Assembly: GCA_007988785.1 (NCBI GenBank)
Contig: BJUU01000015.1
Location: 1-63,787, forward strand
Reading direction: 5' to 3'
Length of the DNA stretch: 63,787 nucleotides
From: Agrococcus baldri
GTDB taxonomy: Bacteria > Actinomycetota > Actinomycetes > Actinomycetales > Microbacteriaceae
Shown: one piece after another, positions 8,525 through 16,562 of the stretch
Position numbering within the stretch: the first letter of the stretch is position 1
How the letters are laid out: each line of letters begins with the position of its first letter
Translations under genes and position numbers: made by a program
The notes under the pieces: model-generated
What the model saw: only the letters and a program-made list of their open reading frames with translations
Database searches by the model: none
What the model was told of the DNA's origin: nothing

Positions 8525-8779
8525 ATGGCTGGCAAGCCGCAGAACCGCAAGCCGCGGGGACCGAAGGGCGGAAAGCCCGTCGCTCCGGCGAAGGCGATCA
8601 GGGTCGGCGTCATCGACTGGAAGGACGTCGCGACGCTCAAGAAGTTCATCTCCGAGCGCGGCAAGATCCGCGCCCGCCGCATCACCGGCGTCTCGGTGCA
8701 GGAGCAGCGCCTGATCGCCAAGGCGATCAAGAACGCGCGCGAGATGGCGCTCCTGCCGTACTCCGGCGCCGGACGCTGA
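8525..8779 (+). CDS. rpsR: 30S ribosomal protein S18, cysteine-free type
   Basis: S18, 84 aa, partner of S6 on the small-subunit platform. The S18 core is clear ([28 protein letters not shown]). The N-terminal half contains no cysteine at all, so it is the zinc-independent form although it sits in the primary rpsF operon; in mycobacteria the zinc-binding version occupies the equivalent locus. A GAAAGAAGGA ribosome binding site precedes the ATG. Confidence 0.97.
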   Translation: MAGKPQNRKPRGPKGGKPVAPAKAIRVGVIDWKDVATLKKFISERGKIRARRITGVSVQEQRLIAKAIKNAREMALLPYSGAGR

Positions 8780-8791
8780 GGGGGCTGAACC

Positions 8792-9244
8792 ATGGCAAAG
8801 CTCATTCTCACGAACGAGGTCTCCGGCCTCGGCTCCGCAGGTGACGTCGTCGAGGTCAAGAACGGCTTCGCACGCAACTACCTCGTGCCCCAGGGTCTGG
8901 CCGTCGCGTGGACGCGCGGTGGCGAGAAGCAGGTCGAGGCCATCAAGGCCGGCCGCGCAGCCCGCGAGCACGCCACGATCGAGGAGGCGCAGGATCTGCG
9001 CGCCCGCCTCGAGGCGAACCCCGTGACGCTGTCGGCCAAGGCCGGCGCCGAGGGCCGCCTCTTCGGCTCGATCCAGACGAAGGACATCGCTGAGGCCGTC
9101 GAGGCCGCCGGTCACGGCTCGCTCGACAAGCGCGTCATCGAGATCCCGACGCCGATCCGCGCGGTCGGCGAGCACCAGGCGGTCGCCCGCCTGCGCGACG
9201 AGATCGTCGCCACGATCACCCTCAAGGTGGTCGCTGCGAAGTAG
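8792..9244 (+). CDS. rplI: 50S ribosomal protein L9
   Basis: L9, 150 aa, large-subunit protein with an N-terminal rRNA-binding domain ([30 protein letters not shown]), a long connecting helix and a C-terminal domain. Last gene of the rpsF operon; 12 nt after rpsR and followed by a strong terminator. Confidence 0.98.
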   Translation: MAKLILTNEVSGLGSAGDVVEVKNGFARNYLVPQGLAVAWTRGGEKQVEAIKAGRAAREHATIEEAQDLRARLEANPVTLSAKAGAEGRLFGSIQTKDIAEAVEAAGHGSLDKRVIEIPTPIRAVGEHQAVARLRDEIVATITLKVVAAK

Positions 9245-9260
9245 TCGCACCCGCACGAGC

Positions 9261-9295
9261 CGAGGGCCCGCATCCATCGTGGATGCGGGCCCTCG
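9261..9295. terminator. terminator of the rpsF operon
   Basis: A perfect 16-bp stem (9261-9276 with 9280-9295) and 3-nt TCG loop, one of the strongest hairpins in the window, begins 17 nt after the rplI stop. Confidence 0.9.
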
Positions 9296-9483
9296 TCGTG
9301 CAGCACGAGGGGCGGATGGGTGTCAAACGGGCACGGGGGACGCAAACCTTCAACGTGCAGTTCACTGTTCGTTGCACCCACCGGCTGTGGAATCGGAAAA
9401 GCCCGGTCAGCGCCGCTTTAGGCCGGTTTCCGGTTTTCAGTTCCACAGGTCTGTGCACAGGTTCGCGACGTCCGGGCGGCGCG

Positions 9484-9525
9484 TTGTCCCGGCGTTGTCC
9501 CCAGGTATCCCCAGCACTGTCCACA
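9484..9525 (+). promoter_or_regulatory. phased DnaA-box-like array upstream of dnaB
   Basis: Four 9-mers in the same orientation resemble the DnaA box TTRTCCACA: TTGTCCCGG at 9484, TTGTCCCCA at 9495, GTATCCCCA at 9505 and CTGTCCACA at 9517, spaced 11, 10 and 12 nt. Further TCCACA-containing sites flank them at 9386-9394 (reverse) and 9439-9447, and CTGTGCACAG at 9451-9460 is a perfect palindrome. This lies in the 401-bp gap 9245-9645, which otherwise holds the rplI terminator and the dnaB promoter region and no gene. Confidence 0.4.
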
Positions 9526-9555
9526 GGGCGATTCGACGGGCGCCCCGCAGGCTCC

Positions 9556-9561
9556 TAGCCT
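9556..9561 (+). promoter_or_regulatory. possible -10 box for dnaB
   Basis: TAGCCT about 85 nt upstream of the dnaB start and immediately downstream of the DnaA-box-like array. No good -35 is visible. Confidence 0.3.
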
Positions 9562-9645
9562 GTGCGAGGCTCCCTCCCTCGATCGCGACCCGACGCGATC
9601 GCTGTGGGTGGGGTGCGGCATCGTCGAGTCGAAGGGGGAAGCGCA

Positions 9646-11115
9646 ATGACGGATCTTGCAGAGATCGGCCTCGACGAGAGCCGCTACAGCGAGCGCACCC
9701 CGCCGTTCGACATGCTCGCCGAGCAGTCCGCGATCGGCGGCATGCTGCTGTCGAAGGATGCGGTGGCCGACTGCCTCGAGACCGTGCGCGGCGCCGACTT
9801 CTACCAGCCCAAGCACGAGATCGTCTACGAGGCGATCCTCTCGCTCTACTCGCGGGGCGAGCCGACCGACGTCATCACCGTCTCCGACGAGCTGACGAAG
9901 ACCGCGATGCTCTCGCGCGCCGGCGGCGTCGAGTACCTGCACTCGCTCACCTCGATGGTGCCGACGGCCGCGAACGCCGGCTTCTACGCCGAGATCGTCG
10001 CCGAGAAGGCGGTGCTCCGCCGCCTGGTCGAGGCCGGCACGCGCATCGTGCAGATGGGCTACGCCTCCGAGGGCGAGGTCACCGACCTGGTCAACAACGC
10101 GCAGGCGGAGATCTACTCGGTGATGGGCGAGGACCAGTCCGAGGACTACGTGCCGCTCAGCATCGCCGTCGAGATGGCGATCGAGGAGATCGAGGCCGCC
10201 AAGGGCCTCGACGGCGTCATGACCGGCGTGCCGACCGGGTTCCGCGAGCTCGACGAGCTGACGAACGGCCTGCACCCCGGCCAGCTCGTCGTGGTGGCCG
10301 CGCGCCCCGGCCTCGGCAAGTCGACGCTCGCGATGGATCTCGTGCGCTCGGCCTCGATCAAGAACGACATGCCCTCCGCCTTCTTCTCGCTCGAGATGGG
10401 CCGCACCGAGATCGCCATGAAGCTGCTCTCGGCCGAGTCGAACATCCTGCTGCAGAAGCTGCGCAAGGGCGCGATCGAGGGCCGCGACTGGACGACGCTC
10501 GCGCAGGTGCGCGGGCGCATCAACGACGCCCCGCTCTACATCGACGACAGCCCGAACCTGACGCTCGTCGAGATCCGCGCGAAGTGCCGCAGGCTCAAGC
10601 AGCAGGCGGGACTGAAGATGGTGGTGGTCGACTACCTGCAGCTGATGACGAGCGGCAAGAAGGTCGAGTCGCGCCAGCAGGAGGTCTCGGAGTTCTCGCG
10701 CTCGCTCAAGCTGCTCGCGAAGGAGCTGCAGGTGCCGGTGATCGCGCTCTCGCAGCTCAACCGTGGCCCCGAGCAGCGCGGCGACAAGAAGCCCGCCATC
10801 AGCGACCTGCGCGAGTCGGGCTCGATCGAGCAGGACGCCGACATCGTGATGCTGCTGCACCGCGAGGACGCCTACGACCGCGACATCCGCCCCGGCGAGG
10901 CCGACATCATCGTCGCCAAGCACCGCGGCGGCCCGACGAAGACCATCCCGGTCGCCTTCCACGGCCACCTCGCGCGCTTCGCCGACATCGCGCACGGCTC
11001 GGGCCCGAGCGACGGCGGCGGCATGCCCGGCGCGCCCGCGATGCCGCCCGGCGGCACGCCCTTCGGCGGCAGCCCCTACGGCGCGCCCGACGCGCCGCCG
11101 CCCGTCGAGGGCTGA
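9646..11115 (+). CDS. dnaB: replicative DNA helicase DnaB
   Basis: Hexameric replication-fork helicase, 489 aa, without an intein. The N-terminal collar domain (FDMLAEQSAIGGMLLSKDAV) is followed by the RecA-like motor with Walker A ARPGLGKST near residues 219-227, Walker B VVVDYLQLM and the SQLNRGPEQR/DLRESGSIEQDAD motifs. ATG 9646 is chosen because GAAGGGGGAAG lies just upstream and the conserved N-terminus begins right after it. A Gly/Pro-rich tail closes the protein. Confidence 0.97.
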   Translation: MTDLAEIGLDESRYSERTPPFDMLAEQSAIGGMLLSKDAVADCLETVRGADFYQPKHEIVYEAILSLYSRGEPTDVITVSDELTKTAMLSRAGGVEYLHSLTSMVPTAANAGFYAEIVAEKAVLRRLVEAGTRIVQMGYASEGEVTDLVNNAQAEIYSVMGEDQSEDYVPLSIAVEMAIEEIEAAKGLDGVMTGVPTGFRELDELTNGLHPGQLVVVAARPGLGKSTLAMDLVRSASIKNDMPSAFFSLEMGRTEIAMKLLSAESNILLQKLRKGAIEGRDWTTLAQVRGRINDAPLYIDDSPNLTLVEIRAKCRRLKQQAGLKMVVVDYLQLMTSGKKVESRQQEVSEFSRSLKLLAKELQVPVIALSQLNRGPEQRGDKKPAISDLRESGSIEQDADIVMLLHREDAYDRDIRPGEADIIVAKHRGGPTKTIPVAFHGHLARFADIAHGSGPSDGGGMPGAPAMPPGGTPFGGSPYGAPDAPPPVEG

Positions 11116-11125
11116 GCGCACAGCA

Positions 11126-11153
11126 GTGCCCCCGATCCGAGGACCGGGGGCAC
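11126..11153. terminator. bidirectional terminator between dnaB and the HesB-like gene
   Basis: A 9-bp GTGCCCCCG stem (11126-11134 with 11145-11153) with a 10-nt loop lies in the convergent gap. Confidence 0.75.
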
Positions 11154-11165
11154 CGCGATCCGGGA

Positions 11166-11447
11166 CTACTCCTGCTGGCCGATGGCGAAGTCGACGCGGC
11201 CGTCGGGCTGCGCGGATGCGTCGAGCACCTTGTCGTCGAGCGCGACCGCGGCCTGCGGGTCGAGGAAGACCTTCGCGCCGGCGGACTCGACGACCTGGTC
11301 GTCGCCCTCCGGCTGGTTGGCGACAGCGACGTTGAGGCCGGAGCCCTCGAGGTCCTGGGAGATGCGGATGCCGCCGGTCTGCGGCGCCTGCGCGCCGTCG
11401 ACGATGCCGGTGATCACGGTCTGGGCGTTCTCGGTCAAGGTGAGCAT
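11166..11447 (-). CDS. HesB/IscA-like protein lacking cysteines
   Basis: 93 aa with the HesB/IscA fold signature (MLTLTENAQTVITGIVD, GGIRISQDLEGSG, KVFLDPQAAVALDD). A-type Fe-S carriers use three cysteines, one mid-protein and a CxC at the C-terminus; none is present, the protein having no Cys at all and ending in DFAIGQQE. It therefore cannot carry an Fe-S cluster in the standard way, and the label Fe-S assembly protein often given to this actinobacterial group is doubtful. ATG 11447 has a GGAAGGA site. Single gene, convergent with dnaB. Confidence 0.8.
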   Translation of the reverse strand: MLTLTENAQTVITGIVDGAQAPQTGGIRISQDLEGSGLNVAVANQPEGDDQVVESAGAKVFLDPQAAVALDDKVLDASAQPDGRVDFAIGQQE

Positions 11448-11557
11448 GGCGCTCCTTCCGATCGGTGAGCCCGCCACGATGCCGTGCCCGCGGGGGCGCC
11501 GCAACCCGCGTTCGCCCTCAGCGGGACTCGGGCGTGTCGATCGGGCATCGATGGGGG

Positions 11558-11563
11558 CAGACT
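11558..11563 (+). promoter_or_regulatory. -10 box, leaderless MFS gene
   Basis: CAGACT ends 8 nt before the GTG at 11572; no ribosome binding site is present. Confidence 0.5.
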
Positions 11564-11571
11564 GAGCGATC

Positions 11572-12822
11572 GTGAGCACCTCTCGAGCAGCAGCGCCGCG
11601 CGGCCTCGGCGCGAGCTTCTGGCGGCTGTTCGCCTCCTCGAGCGGCTCGAACCTGGGCGACGGCATCCTGCAGGCGGCGCTGCCGCTCGTGGCCGCATCC
11701 CTCACCCGCGACCCGCTGCTGGTCTCGCTCGTCGCGTCGCTCGCGATGCTGCCCTGGCTGCTGTTCGCGATTCCCGCCGGCGCGATCGTCGACAGGATGG
11801 ATCGTCGCCGCGCGATGCAGGCGGCGAACGCGTTCCGCGCGCTCGTGCTGCTCGTGCTGGCACTGCTGCTCGCGACCGGGCTCGCCTCGATCTGGGCCGT
11901 CTACGTGGTCGCCTTCCTGCTCGGCATGGCCGAGACGATCTACGACAACGCGGCACGGGCGATGCTGCCGAACGTCGTGCGCCGCGACCAGCTCGAGCGC
12001 GGCAACTCGCTGCTCTCGACCGTCGAGAGCGTCACCAACCTCTTCCTCGGCGCTCCGCTGGGCGCGCTGCTGTTCGCCGCCTGGGCGGTGCTGCCGCTGG
12101 GCGCCTCGATCGTGCTGTTCGTCGCCGCGGCACTGCTCATCGTCACCGTGCGGGGCCGCTTCGCACCGGAGCGCGCGACGCGCACCACGCTCTCGGCCGA
12201 CATCCGTGAGGGACTGGTCTGGCTCATCCATCACCCCGTCCTCCGGCAGCTGGTGTGGGCGACGGGGCTCGGCGCCTTCGCGTTCTCGATCGTGAACGGC
12301 ATCGGCGTGCTGTTCGTGCTCGATGCGCTCGGGCTCACCGAGGCGGCGTTCGGCGTGCTGCTCTCGGTCGTGGGCGTCGGGGCGGTGCTCGGCGCGCTCG
12401 CCTCGCCGCTGCTCACCGCCGCGCTCGGCCGCACGGCGGCGATGGGCGTCACGAGCGTGACGGCAGGGCTCGCGCTGGCGGCGATGGGGCTCTGGCCGAC
12501 GGTCGTCGTCACCTTCGTCTCCTGGCCGCTCGCCTCGCTCGCCGTGAGCGCGTTCAACGTGCAGGTCATGTCGGTGCGGCAGGCACTGATCCCGGATGCG
12601 CTGTTCGGCCGCGTGCAGGGCGTCTACCGGACGGTGCTGTGGGGGAGCATGCCGCTCGGCGCCGTGTTCGGCGGCGCCGTCGGGTCGACCCTCGGCCTGC
12701 CCGCCGCGTTCCTGGTCGCCGGCGGCATCGGCACCGTCTCCGGCATCGCGACCTGGACGGTGCTGGCCGTCTTCCGGCGCCGGATCGCCGCCGCCTTCGC
12801 CGACGAGCCCGCGCCGCGCTGA
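11572..12822 (+). CDS. MFS transporter, enterobactin exporter/EntS-like
   Basis: Major facilitator of 416 aa with about 12 transmembrane helices spread over the whole length. The opening FWRLFASSSGSNLGDGILQ and the loop motif VDRMDRRRAMQAANAFRA are typical of the MFS_3/EntS-like subgroup of drug or siderophore exporters. The substrate cannot be read from the sequence. GTG 11572 is leaderless. The following NYN gene starts 12 nt after its stop but has its own -10 box. Confidence 0.85.
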   Translation: MSTSRAAAPRGLGASFWRLFASSSGSNLGDGILQAALPLVAASLTRDPLLVSLVASLAMLPWLLFAIPAGAIVDRMDRRRAMQAANAFRALVLLVLALLLATGLASIWAVYVVAFLLGMAETIYDNAARAMLPNVVRRDQLERGNSLLSTVESVTNLFLGAPLGALLFAAWAVLPLGASIVLFVAAALLIVTVRGRFAPERATRTTLSADIREGLVWLIHHPVLRQLVWATGLGAFAFSIVNGIGVLFVLDALGLTEAAFGVLLSVVGVGAVLGALASPLLTAALGRTAAMGVTSVTAGLALAAMGLWPTVVVTFVSWPLASLAVSAFNVQVMSVRQALIPDALFGRVQGVYRTVLWGSMPLGAVFGGAVGSTLGLPAAFLVAGGIGTVSGIATWTVLAVFRRRIAAAFADEPAPR

Positions 12823-12828
12823 CAGACT
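12823..12828 (+). promoter_or_regulatory. -10 box deciding the NYN gene start
   Basis: CAGACT lies 6 nt before ATG 12835. A GTG at 12829 in the same frame would abut the box with no room for a transcription start, so ATG 12835 is preferred. Confidence 0.5.
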
Positions 12829-12834
12829 GTGCGC

Positions 12835-13866
12835 ATGCCCACCGACTCCGAGCCGCGCGTCGCCGTCTACATCGACTTCGACAACATCCTCATCTCCCGC
12901 TACGACCAGCTGCACGGTCGCGGCGCCTTCCACGCCGACAAGGTGCGCACGCTGCCCGCCGACGGGCGCGAGTCGAAGGCGCGCACGCGGTTCCAGCAGG
13001 CGACCGTCGACCTCGGCGCGATCATCGACTACGCCTCGAGCTTCGGCTCCATCGTGCTCAGCCGCGCCTACGCCGACTGGTCGGTGCCCGCCCACGCCGC
13101 CTACCGCGACCAGCTGCTGGCGCGCGCGGTCGACCTGGTGCAGATGTTCCCGACCACGCGCGCGCTGAAGAACGGCGCCGACATCCGCCTGGCCGTCGAC
13201 GTGGTGGAGGATCTCTTCCGGCTCGAGGACATCACCCACGTCGTGATCGTCGCGGGCGACAGCGACTACATCGCGCTCGCGCAGCGCGCCAAGCGCCTCG
13301 GCAGCTACGTCGTCGGCATCGGCGTCGCCGGCAGCACCTCGAAGTCGCTCGCCGCCGCGTGCGACGAGTTCGCCGACTACGACGCGCTGCCCGGCATCGA
13401 GCCCGTGCAGCTCGACGAGCCCGAGCCCGAGCCGGCGGCCGAGCCGGATCCCGCGGCCAAGGCGCCCGCGAAGGGCAGGGGCAAGCGCGGCGCCGCGCAG
13501 TCGCAGGTCGAGCCCGAGCCTGCCCCGCTCGAGGCCGAGCCCGAGCAGCAGCCGGCCCGGCGCCGTCGCCGCGCGACGAGCGAGTCGGTCGCCGCCTCGC
13601 AGGACGAGGTGGCGATGACGGCAGACCAGCGCGGCGACGCCGCGACCGGGCTCCTCGAGCGCGCCCTGCGCATCCTGCACCAGAAGACCGACGACGAATG
13701 GCTGCACGCCAACGTCGTCAAGGAGCAGATGAAGCGCATGGACCCGGTCTTCAACGAGAAGTCGCTCGGCCACAAGACGTTCACCGACTTCGTCACCGCG
13801 CGCGACAGCCTCGTCGACATCCGCGAGGAGGGGCAGGCGCGCCTGCTGCAGCTCAAGGACCGGTAG
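12835..13866 (+). CDS. NYN-domain putative ribonuclease with C-terminal OST-HTH/LOTUS domain
   Basis: 343 aa. Residues 8-185 form a NYN (PIN-like, LabA type) nuclease domain: AVYIDFDNI with acidic residues Asp14 and Asp16, [14 protein letters not shown] and VIVAGDSDYIALA supply the usual cluster of acidic metal ligands. An acidic Pro/Glu-rich linker (about 190-255) leads to a winged-helix OST-HTH/LOTUS-like domain (about 265-340: LHANVVKEQMKRMDP, SLGHKTFTDFV) thought to bind RNA in other proteins. The expected role is RNA cleavage or RNA binding; the target is unknown. The architecture is widespread but poorly characterised. Confidence 0.85.
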   Translation: MPTDSEPRVAVYIDFDNILISRYDQLHGRGAFHADKVRTLPADGRESKARTRFQQATVDLGAIIDYASSFGSIVLSRAYADWSVPAHAAYRDQLLARAVDLVQMFPTTRALKNGADIRLAVDVVEDLFRLEDITHVVIVAGDSDYIALAQRAKRLGSYVVGIGVAGSTSKSLAAACDEFADYDALPGIEPVQLDEPEPEPAAEPDPAAKAPAKGRGKRGAAQSQVEPEPAPLEAEPEQQPARRRRRATSESVAASQDEVAMTADQRGDAATGLLERALRILHQKTDDEWLHANVVKEQMKRMDPVFNEKSLGHKTFTDFVTARDSLVDIREEGQARLLQLKDR

Positions 13867-13896
13867 CGGCCCTGTCGCCGCGTCGGCGGCCGGGTG

Positions 13897-13902
13897 CACA
13901 CT
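13897..13902 (+). promoter_or_regulatory. -10 box, leaderless DNA glycosylase gene
   Basis: CACACT lies 7 nt before ATG 13910. The intervening GGAGGG could also act as a short ribosome binding site, so read-through from the NYN gene is possible. Confidence 0.4.
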
Positions 13903-13909
13903 GGAGGGC

Positions 13910-14809
13910 ATGCCGGAGCTGCCGGAGGTCGAGGCGCTGGCGGCCGATCTGGGCGAGCGCCTGACCGGCCGCACGATCCGCCGCGTCGACGTGACCGAGA
14001 TCGCGGCGCTCAAGACCTTCGACCCGCCGATCGACGCGCTGCGCGGCACCGCGTTCACCGGCGCCGGGCGGCGCGGCAAGCACCTCGTGCTGACCGTCGA
14101 CAGCGGCCTGCACCTCGTCATCCACCTCGCCCGATCCGGGTGGGTGCGGTGGCGCGAGGCATCCCCGCGGCCCACGGCCGGCCGCGGCAGGGGGCCGCTC
14201 GCGGCGCGCGCCGTGCTCGAGCCCGCCGCCCACGCCGACGACGATGCGCTCGGCGGCGACGGCTTCGACGTCACCGAGCAGGCCAGCCACAAGCGGCTCG
14301 CGATCCACGTCGTCACGCATCCCGAGCAGGTCATGTCGATCGCGACGCTCGGGCCGGAGCCGCTCGGCGAGGAGTTCACCGAGCAGCGCTTCGCCGCCAT
14401 CCTGGCGCACGCCGGCCGCGCGCAGATCAAGGGCGTGCTGCGCGACCAGCGGCGCATCGCCGGCATCGGCAACGCATACTCCGACGAGATCCTGCACGCG
14501 GCGCGCATGTCGCCGTTCCACCCCGCGTCGATGCCGGCCGACGACGTCGCGCGCCTCTACGCGGCGCTGCGGGAGGTGCTCGGCGGGGCGGTCGAGCGGG
14601 CCCGGGGGGTCAGCGCCTCGTCGCTCAAGGCCGAGAAGCGGCAGGGCATGCGCGTGCACGGCCGCAAGGGCGAGGCGTGCCCGGTGTGCGGCGACACGGT
14701 GCGGCAGGTGATCTACGCCGACTCGACCTTCGAGTACTGCGCCGGCTGCCAGACCGGCGGCAAGCCGCTCGCCGACCGCGTGCTCTCGCGGCTGGGCGTC
14801 AGGCGCTGA
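13910..14809 (+). CDS. Fpg/Nei family DNA glycosylase
   Basis: Base-excision repair glycosylase/AP lyase, 299 aa. It starts MPELPEVEAL, placing the catalytic Pro2 and Glu3 correctly and confirming the start; the conserved Lys of RRGKHL, the helix-two-turn-helix region IKGVLRDQRRIAGIGNAYSD and a C-terminal Cys4 zinc finger (CPVC...CAGC) are all present. In the zinc-finger hairpin the segment reads ADSTFEYC where classical Fpg has an Arg, a variation common in the actinobacterial subgroup. Whether it prefers oxidised purines or pyrimidines cannot be told. The stop codons of this gene and the convergent rclA-like gene are directly adjacent. Confidence 0.93.
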   Translation: MPELPEVEALAADLGERLTGRTIRRVDVTEIAALKTFDPPIDALRGTAFTGAGRRGKHLVLTVDSGLHLVIHLARSGWVRWREASPRPTAGRGRGPLAARAVLEPAAHADDDALGGDGFDVTEQASHKRLAIHVVTHPEQVMSIATLGPEPLGEEFTEQRFAAILAHAGRAQIKGVLRDQRRIAGIGNAYSDEILHAARMSPFHPASMPADDVARLYAALREVLGGAVERARGVSASSLKAEKRQGMRVHGRKGEACPVCGDTVRQVIYADSTFEYCAGCQTGGKPLADRVLSRLGVRR

Positions 14810-16171
14810 CTACCGCAGCTCTCCCAGCACCTCGTTGAGCGCCTCGGTCGACGACGGATGCGTCCAGATGCCGTCGCGCAGCTCGGCCGCCGTCACCCCC
14901 GCGCGCATCGCCAGGGCGACGAGGTTGATGACCTCCTGGGCGTCGACCGAGTGCAGGGCGGCGCCGAGCACCAGGTCGGTCTCGGCGTCGACGACGACCT
15001 TGATGATGCCGTGCGTCTCGCCGAGCGCCTTGGGGCGCGGCATGGCGGCGATCGTCGCGACCGGCTTCGCCCCGACCAGCACCCGCAGGCCACGCTCGCG
15101 TGCCTCGCGCTCGGTGAGCCCCACGCGTGCCAGCGGCGGGGTGGTGAAGACGGCGGTCGGCACCGCGACCCGGTCGGCCCGGTTGCGCTCCTCGGCCCCC
15201 GTCAGCTGCGCGTGCACGATGCGGCTGTCATCGAGCGAGATGGGGGTGAGCTGCTGCCCGCCGGTGACATCCCCCACCGCCCAGACGCGCCGCGAGCTGG
15301 TGCGCAGCAGGTCGTCGACGATCACGAAGCCGCGCTCGTCGGTGCGGATGTCGGCAGCGGCGAGGTCGAGCGCAGCGGTCGCAGGCGCACGGCCGGTGGC
15401 GAGCAGCACCGCGTCTGCGGCGACCTCACCCGCGCTGGTCACGACCGTCGCACGCTCTGGGCCATCGTCGATGCGCGTCGTCGACGCATCCGCCAGCACG
15501 GCCACGCCCGCGTCGGCCAGCGCGTGCTCGACGCTCGCGCGCACGTCGTCGTCCTCGTCGGGCAGGATGCCGGCGCCGCGGGCGATGATCGTCACTGCGC
15601 TGCCGAAGCGCGCGAACATGCTGGCGAACTCGAGCGCGATCGTGCCGGCACCGACGATCGCGAGCCGATCGGGCACCGAGTCCAGGTGCTGGATGCTCGT
15701 GGAGTCATGCACGCGCGGGCCGTCCTGCCCGTCGATGCCCGGCATCCGTGGCACCGTGCCGGTGTTCACGACGACGACCTCCCCGGCGATCTCGAGCTCC
15801 TCGTCGCCGCCCGTGACGCGCACGGTGTGCGGCCCCGTGAAGCTCGCTTCGCCGCGCACGAGGGTGACGGCGTCGACGGTTGCGAGCAGCTGTCGGTTGG
15901 CCTCGCGCAACCGCTCGACGAGGGTGTCGCGCGAGGCGATCGCCCGCGCGAGGTAGGCGTCGGGGTCGTCCTCCGGCCGGCGCCGCTCCGCCTGGATCAC
16001 CAGCGCCTTCGTCGGCACGCAGGCGACGTTGATGCAGGTGCCGCCGATCATCGTGTCGTCGCGCTCGACGAGCACCACCCGGCGGCCGGCCCTGCCGAGC
16101 GCTCGGGCGAGGGTCTTGCCGCCCTTGCCCCAGCCGATCACCAGCACCTCGGTGCTGAGGCGGGCGGTCAT
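14810..16171 (-). CDS. rclA: RclA-like pyridine nucleotide-disulfide oxidoreductase
   Basis: Flavoprotein disulfide reductase of 453 aa. Residues 9-18 hold the FAD motif (VLVIGWGKGG) and GGTCINVACVPTKAL gives the redox pair Cys46/Cys51; ALEFASMFARFG, the GDVTGGQQLTPISLDD segment and the C-terminal IWTHPSSTEALNEVL follow. These features match E. coli RclA (reactive chlorine species resistance, NAD(P)H oxidase/Cu(II) reductase) better than lipoamide dehydrogenase or mercuric reductase. Its ATG shares one base with the stop of the upstream yciI-like gene (TGATG), so the pair is coupled. A role in hypochlorous-acid defence is inferred by homology. Confidence 0.85.
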   Translation of the reverse strand: MTARLSTEVLVIGWGKGGKTLARALGRAGRRVVLVERDDTMIGGTCINVACVPTKALVIQAERRRPEDDPDAYLARAIASRDTLVERLREANRQLLATVDAVTLVRGEASFTGPHTVRVTGGDEELEIAGEVVVVNTGTVPRMPGIDGQDGPRVHDSTSIQHLDSVPDRLAIVGAGTIALEFASMFARFGSAVTIIARGAGILPDEDDDVRASVEHALADAGVAVLADASTTRIDDGPERATVVTSAGEVAADAVLLATGRAPATAALDLAAADIRTDERGFVIVDDLLRTSSRRVWAVGDVTGGQQLTPISLDDSRIVHAQLTGAEERNRADRVAVPTAVFTTPPLARVGLTEREARERGLRVLVGAKPVATIAAMPRPKALGETHGIIKVVVDAETDLVLGAALHSVDAQEVINLVALAMRAGVTAAELRDGIWTHPSSTEALNEVLGELR

Positions 16172-16452
16172 CAGCTCGCCGCCCCGGGGATCGCGCCCGT
16201 CGCGATCGTCCATGGCTGCACCGTCACCACCTGCACGCCGGGTGCCGCGTAGTAGGGGTCGGCATCGAGCGCCGCCCGCACGACGCTCATGTCATCGGTC
16301 GAGAACAGCAGCAGCGCCCCCGACTGGTCGGCGAAGGGGCCGCCGGCCAGCAGCACCCCCTGCGCGTGCAGCTCGGCCGCACGCTCGCGGTGGCCGGGCC
16401 GCAGCTCGAGGCGGGCGGGGTCGTCGGAGAACGAGAGGATGACGGCGATCAT
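16171..16452 (-). CDS. YciI family protein
   Basis: 93-aa single-domain YciI/dimeric alpha-beta barrel protein (MIAVILSFSDDPARLELRPGH; LLAGGPFADQSGALLLF; DADPYYAAPGVQVVTV). The family conserves a His-Asp pair and includes small hydrolase-like enzymes of uncertain substrate. It is translationally coupled to the RclA-like gene downstream, which suggests a shared stress role, but direct function is unknown. Confidence 0.85.
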   Translation of the reverse strand: MIAVILSFSDDPARLELRPGHRERAAELHAQGVLLAGGPFADQSGALLLFSTDDMSVVRAALDADPYYAAPGVQVVTVQPWTIATGAIPGAAS

Positions 16453-16458
16453 GGCTCC

Positions 16459-16464
16459 ACACTA
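16459..16464 (-). promoter_or_regulatory. -10 box, leaderless yciI-rclA unit
   Basis: TAGTGT on the minus strand, 6 nt before ATG 16452. Confidence 0.55.
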
Positions 16465-16562
16465 GGCCGGACGGCCGGGCCCAGACGGTCAGGGGGCTGA
16501 CCGGAACCGATCGGGAGGGAAGCCCCGACGACAGCGGTGCCGCACCCGGCTTGGCTGGAGCC

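Noticed and set aside
9245-9645. The gap before dnaB as the chromosomal origin oriC
   Set aside because: The DnaA-like sites are imperfect and no AT-rich unwinding region is present; oriC in relatives lies beside dnaA, outside this window.
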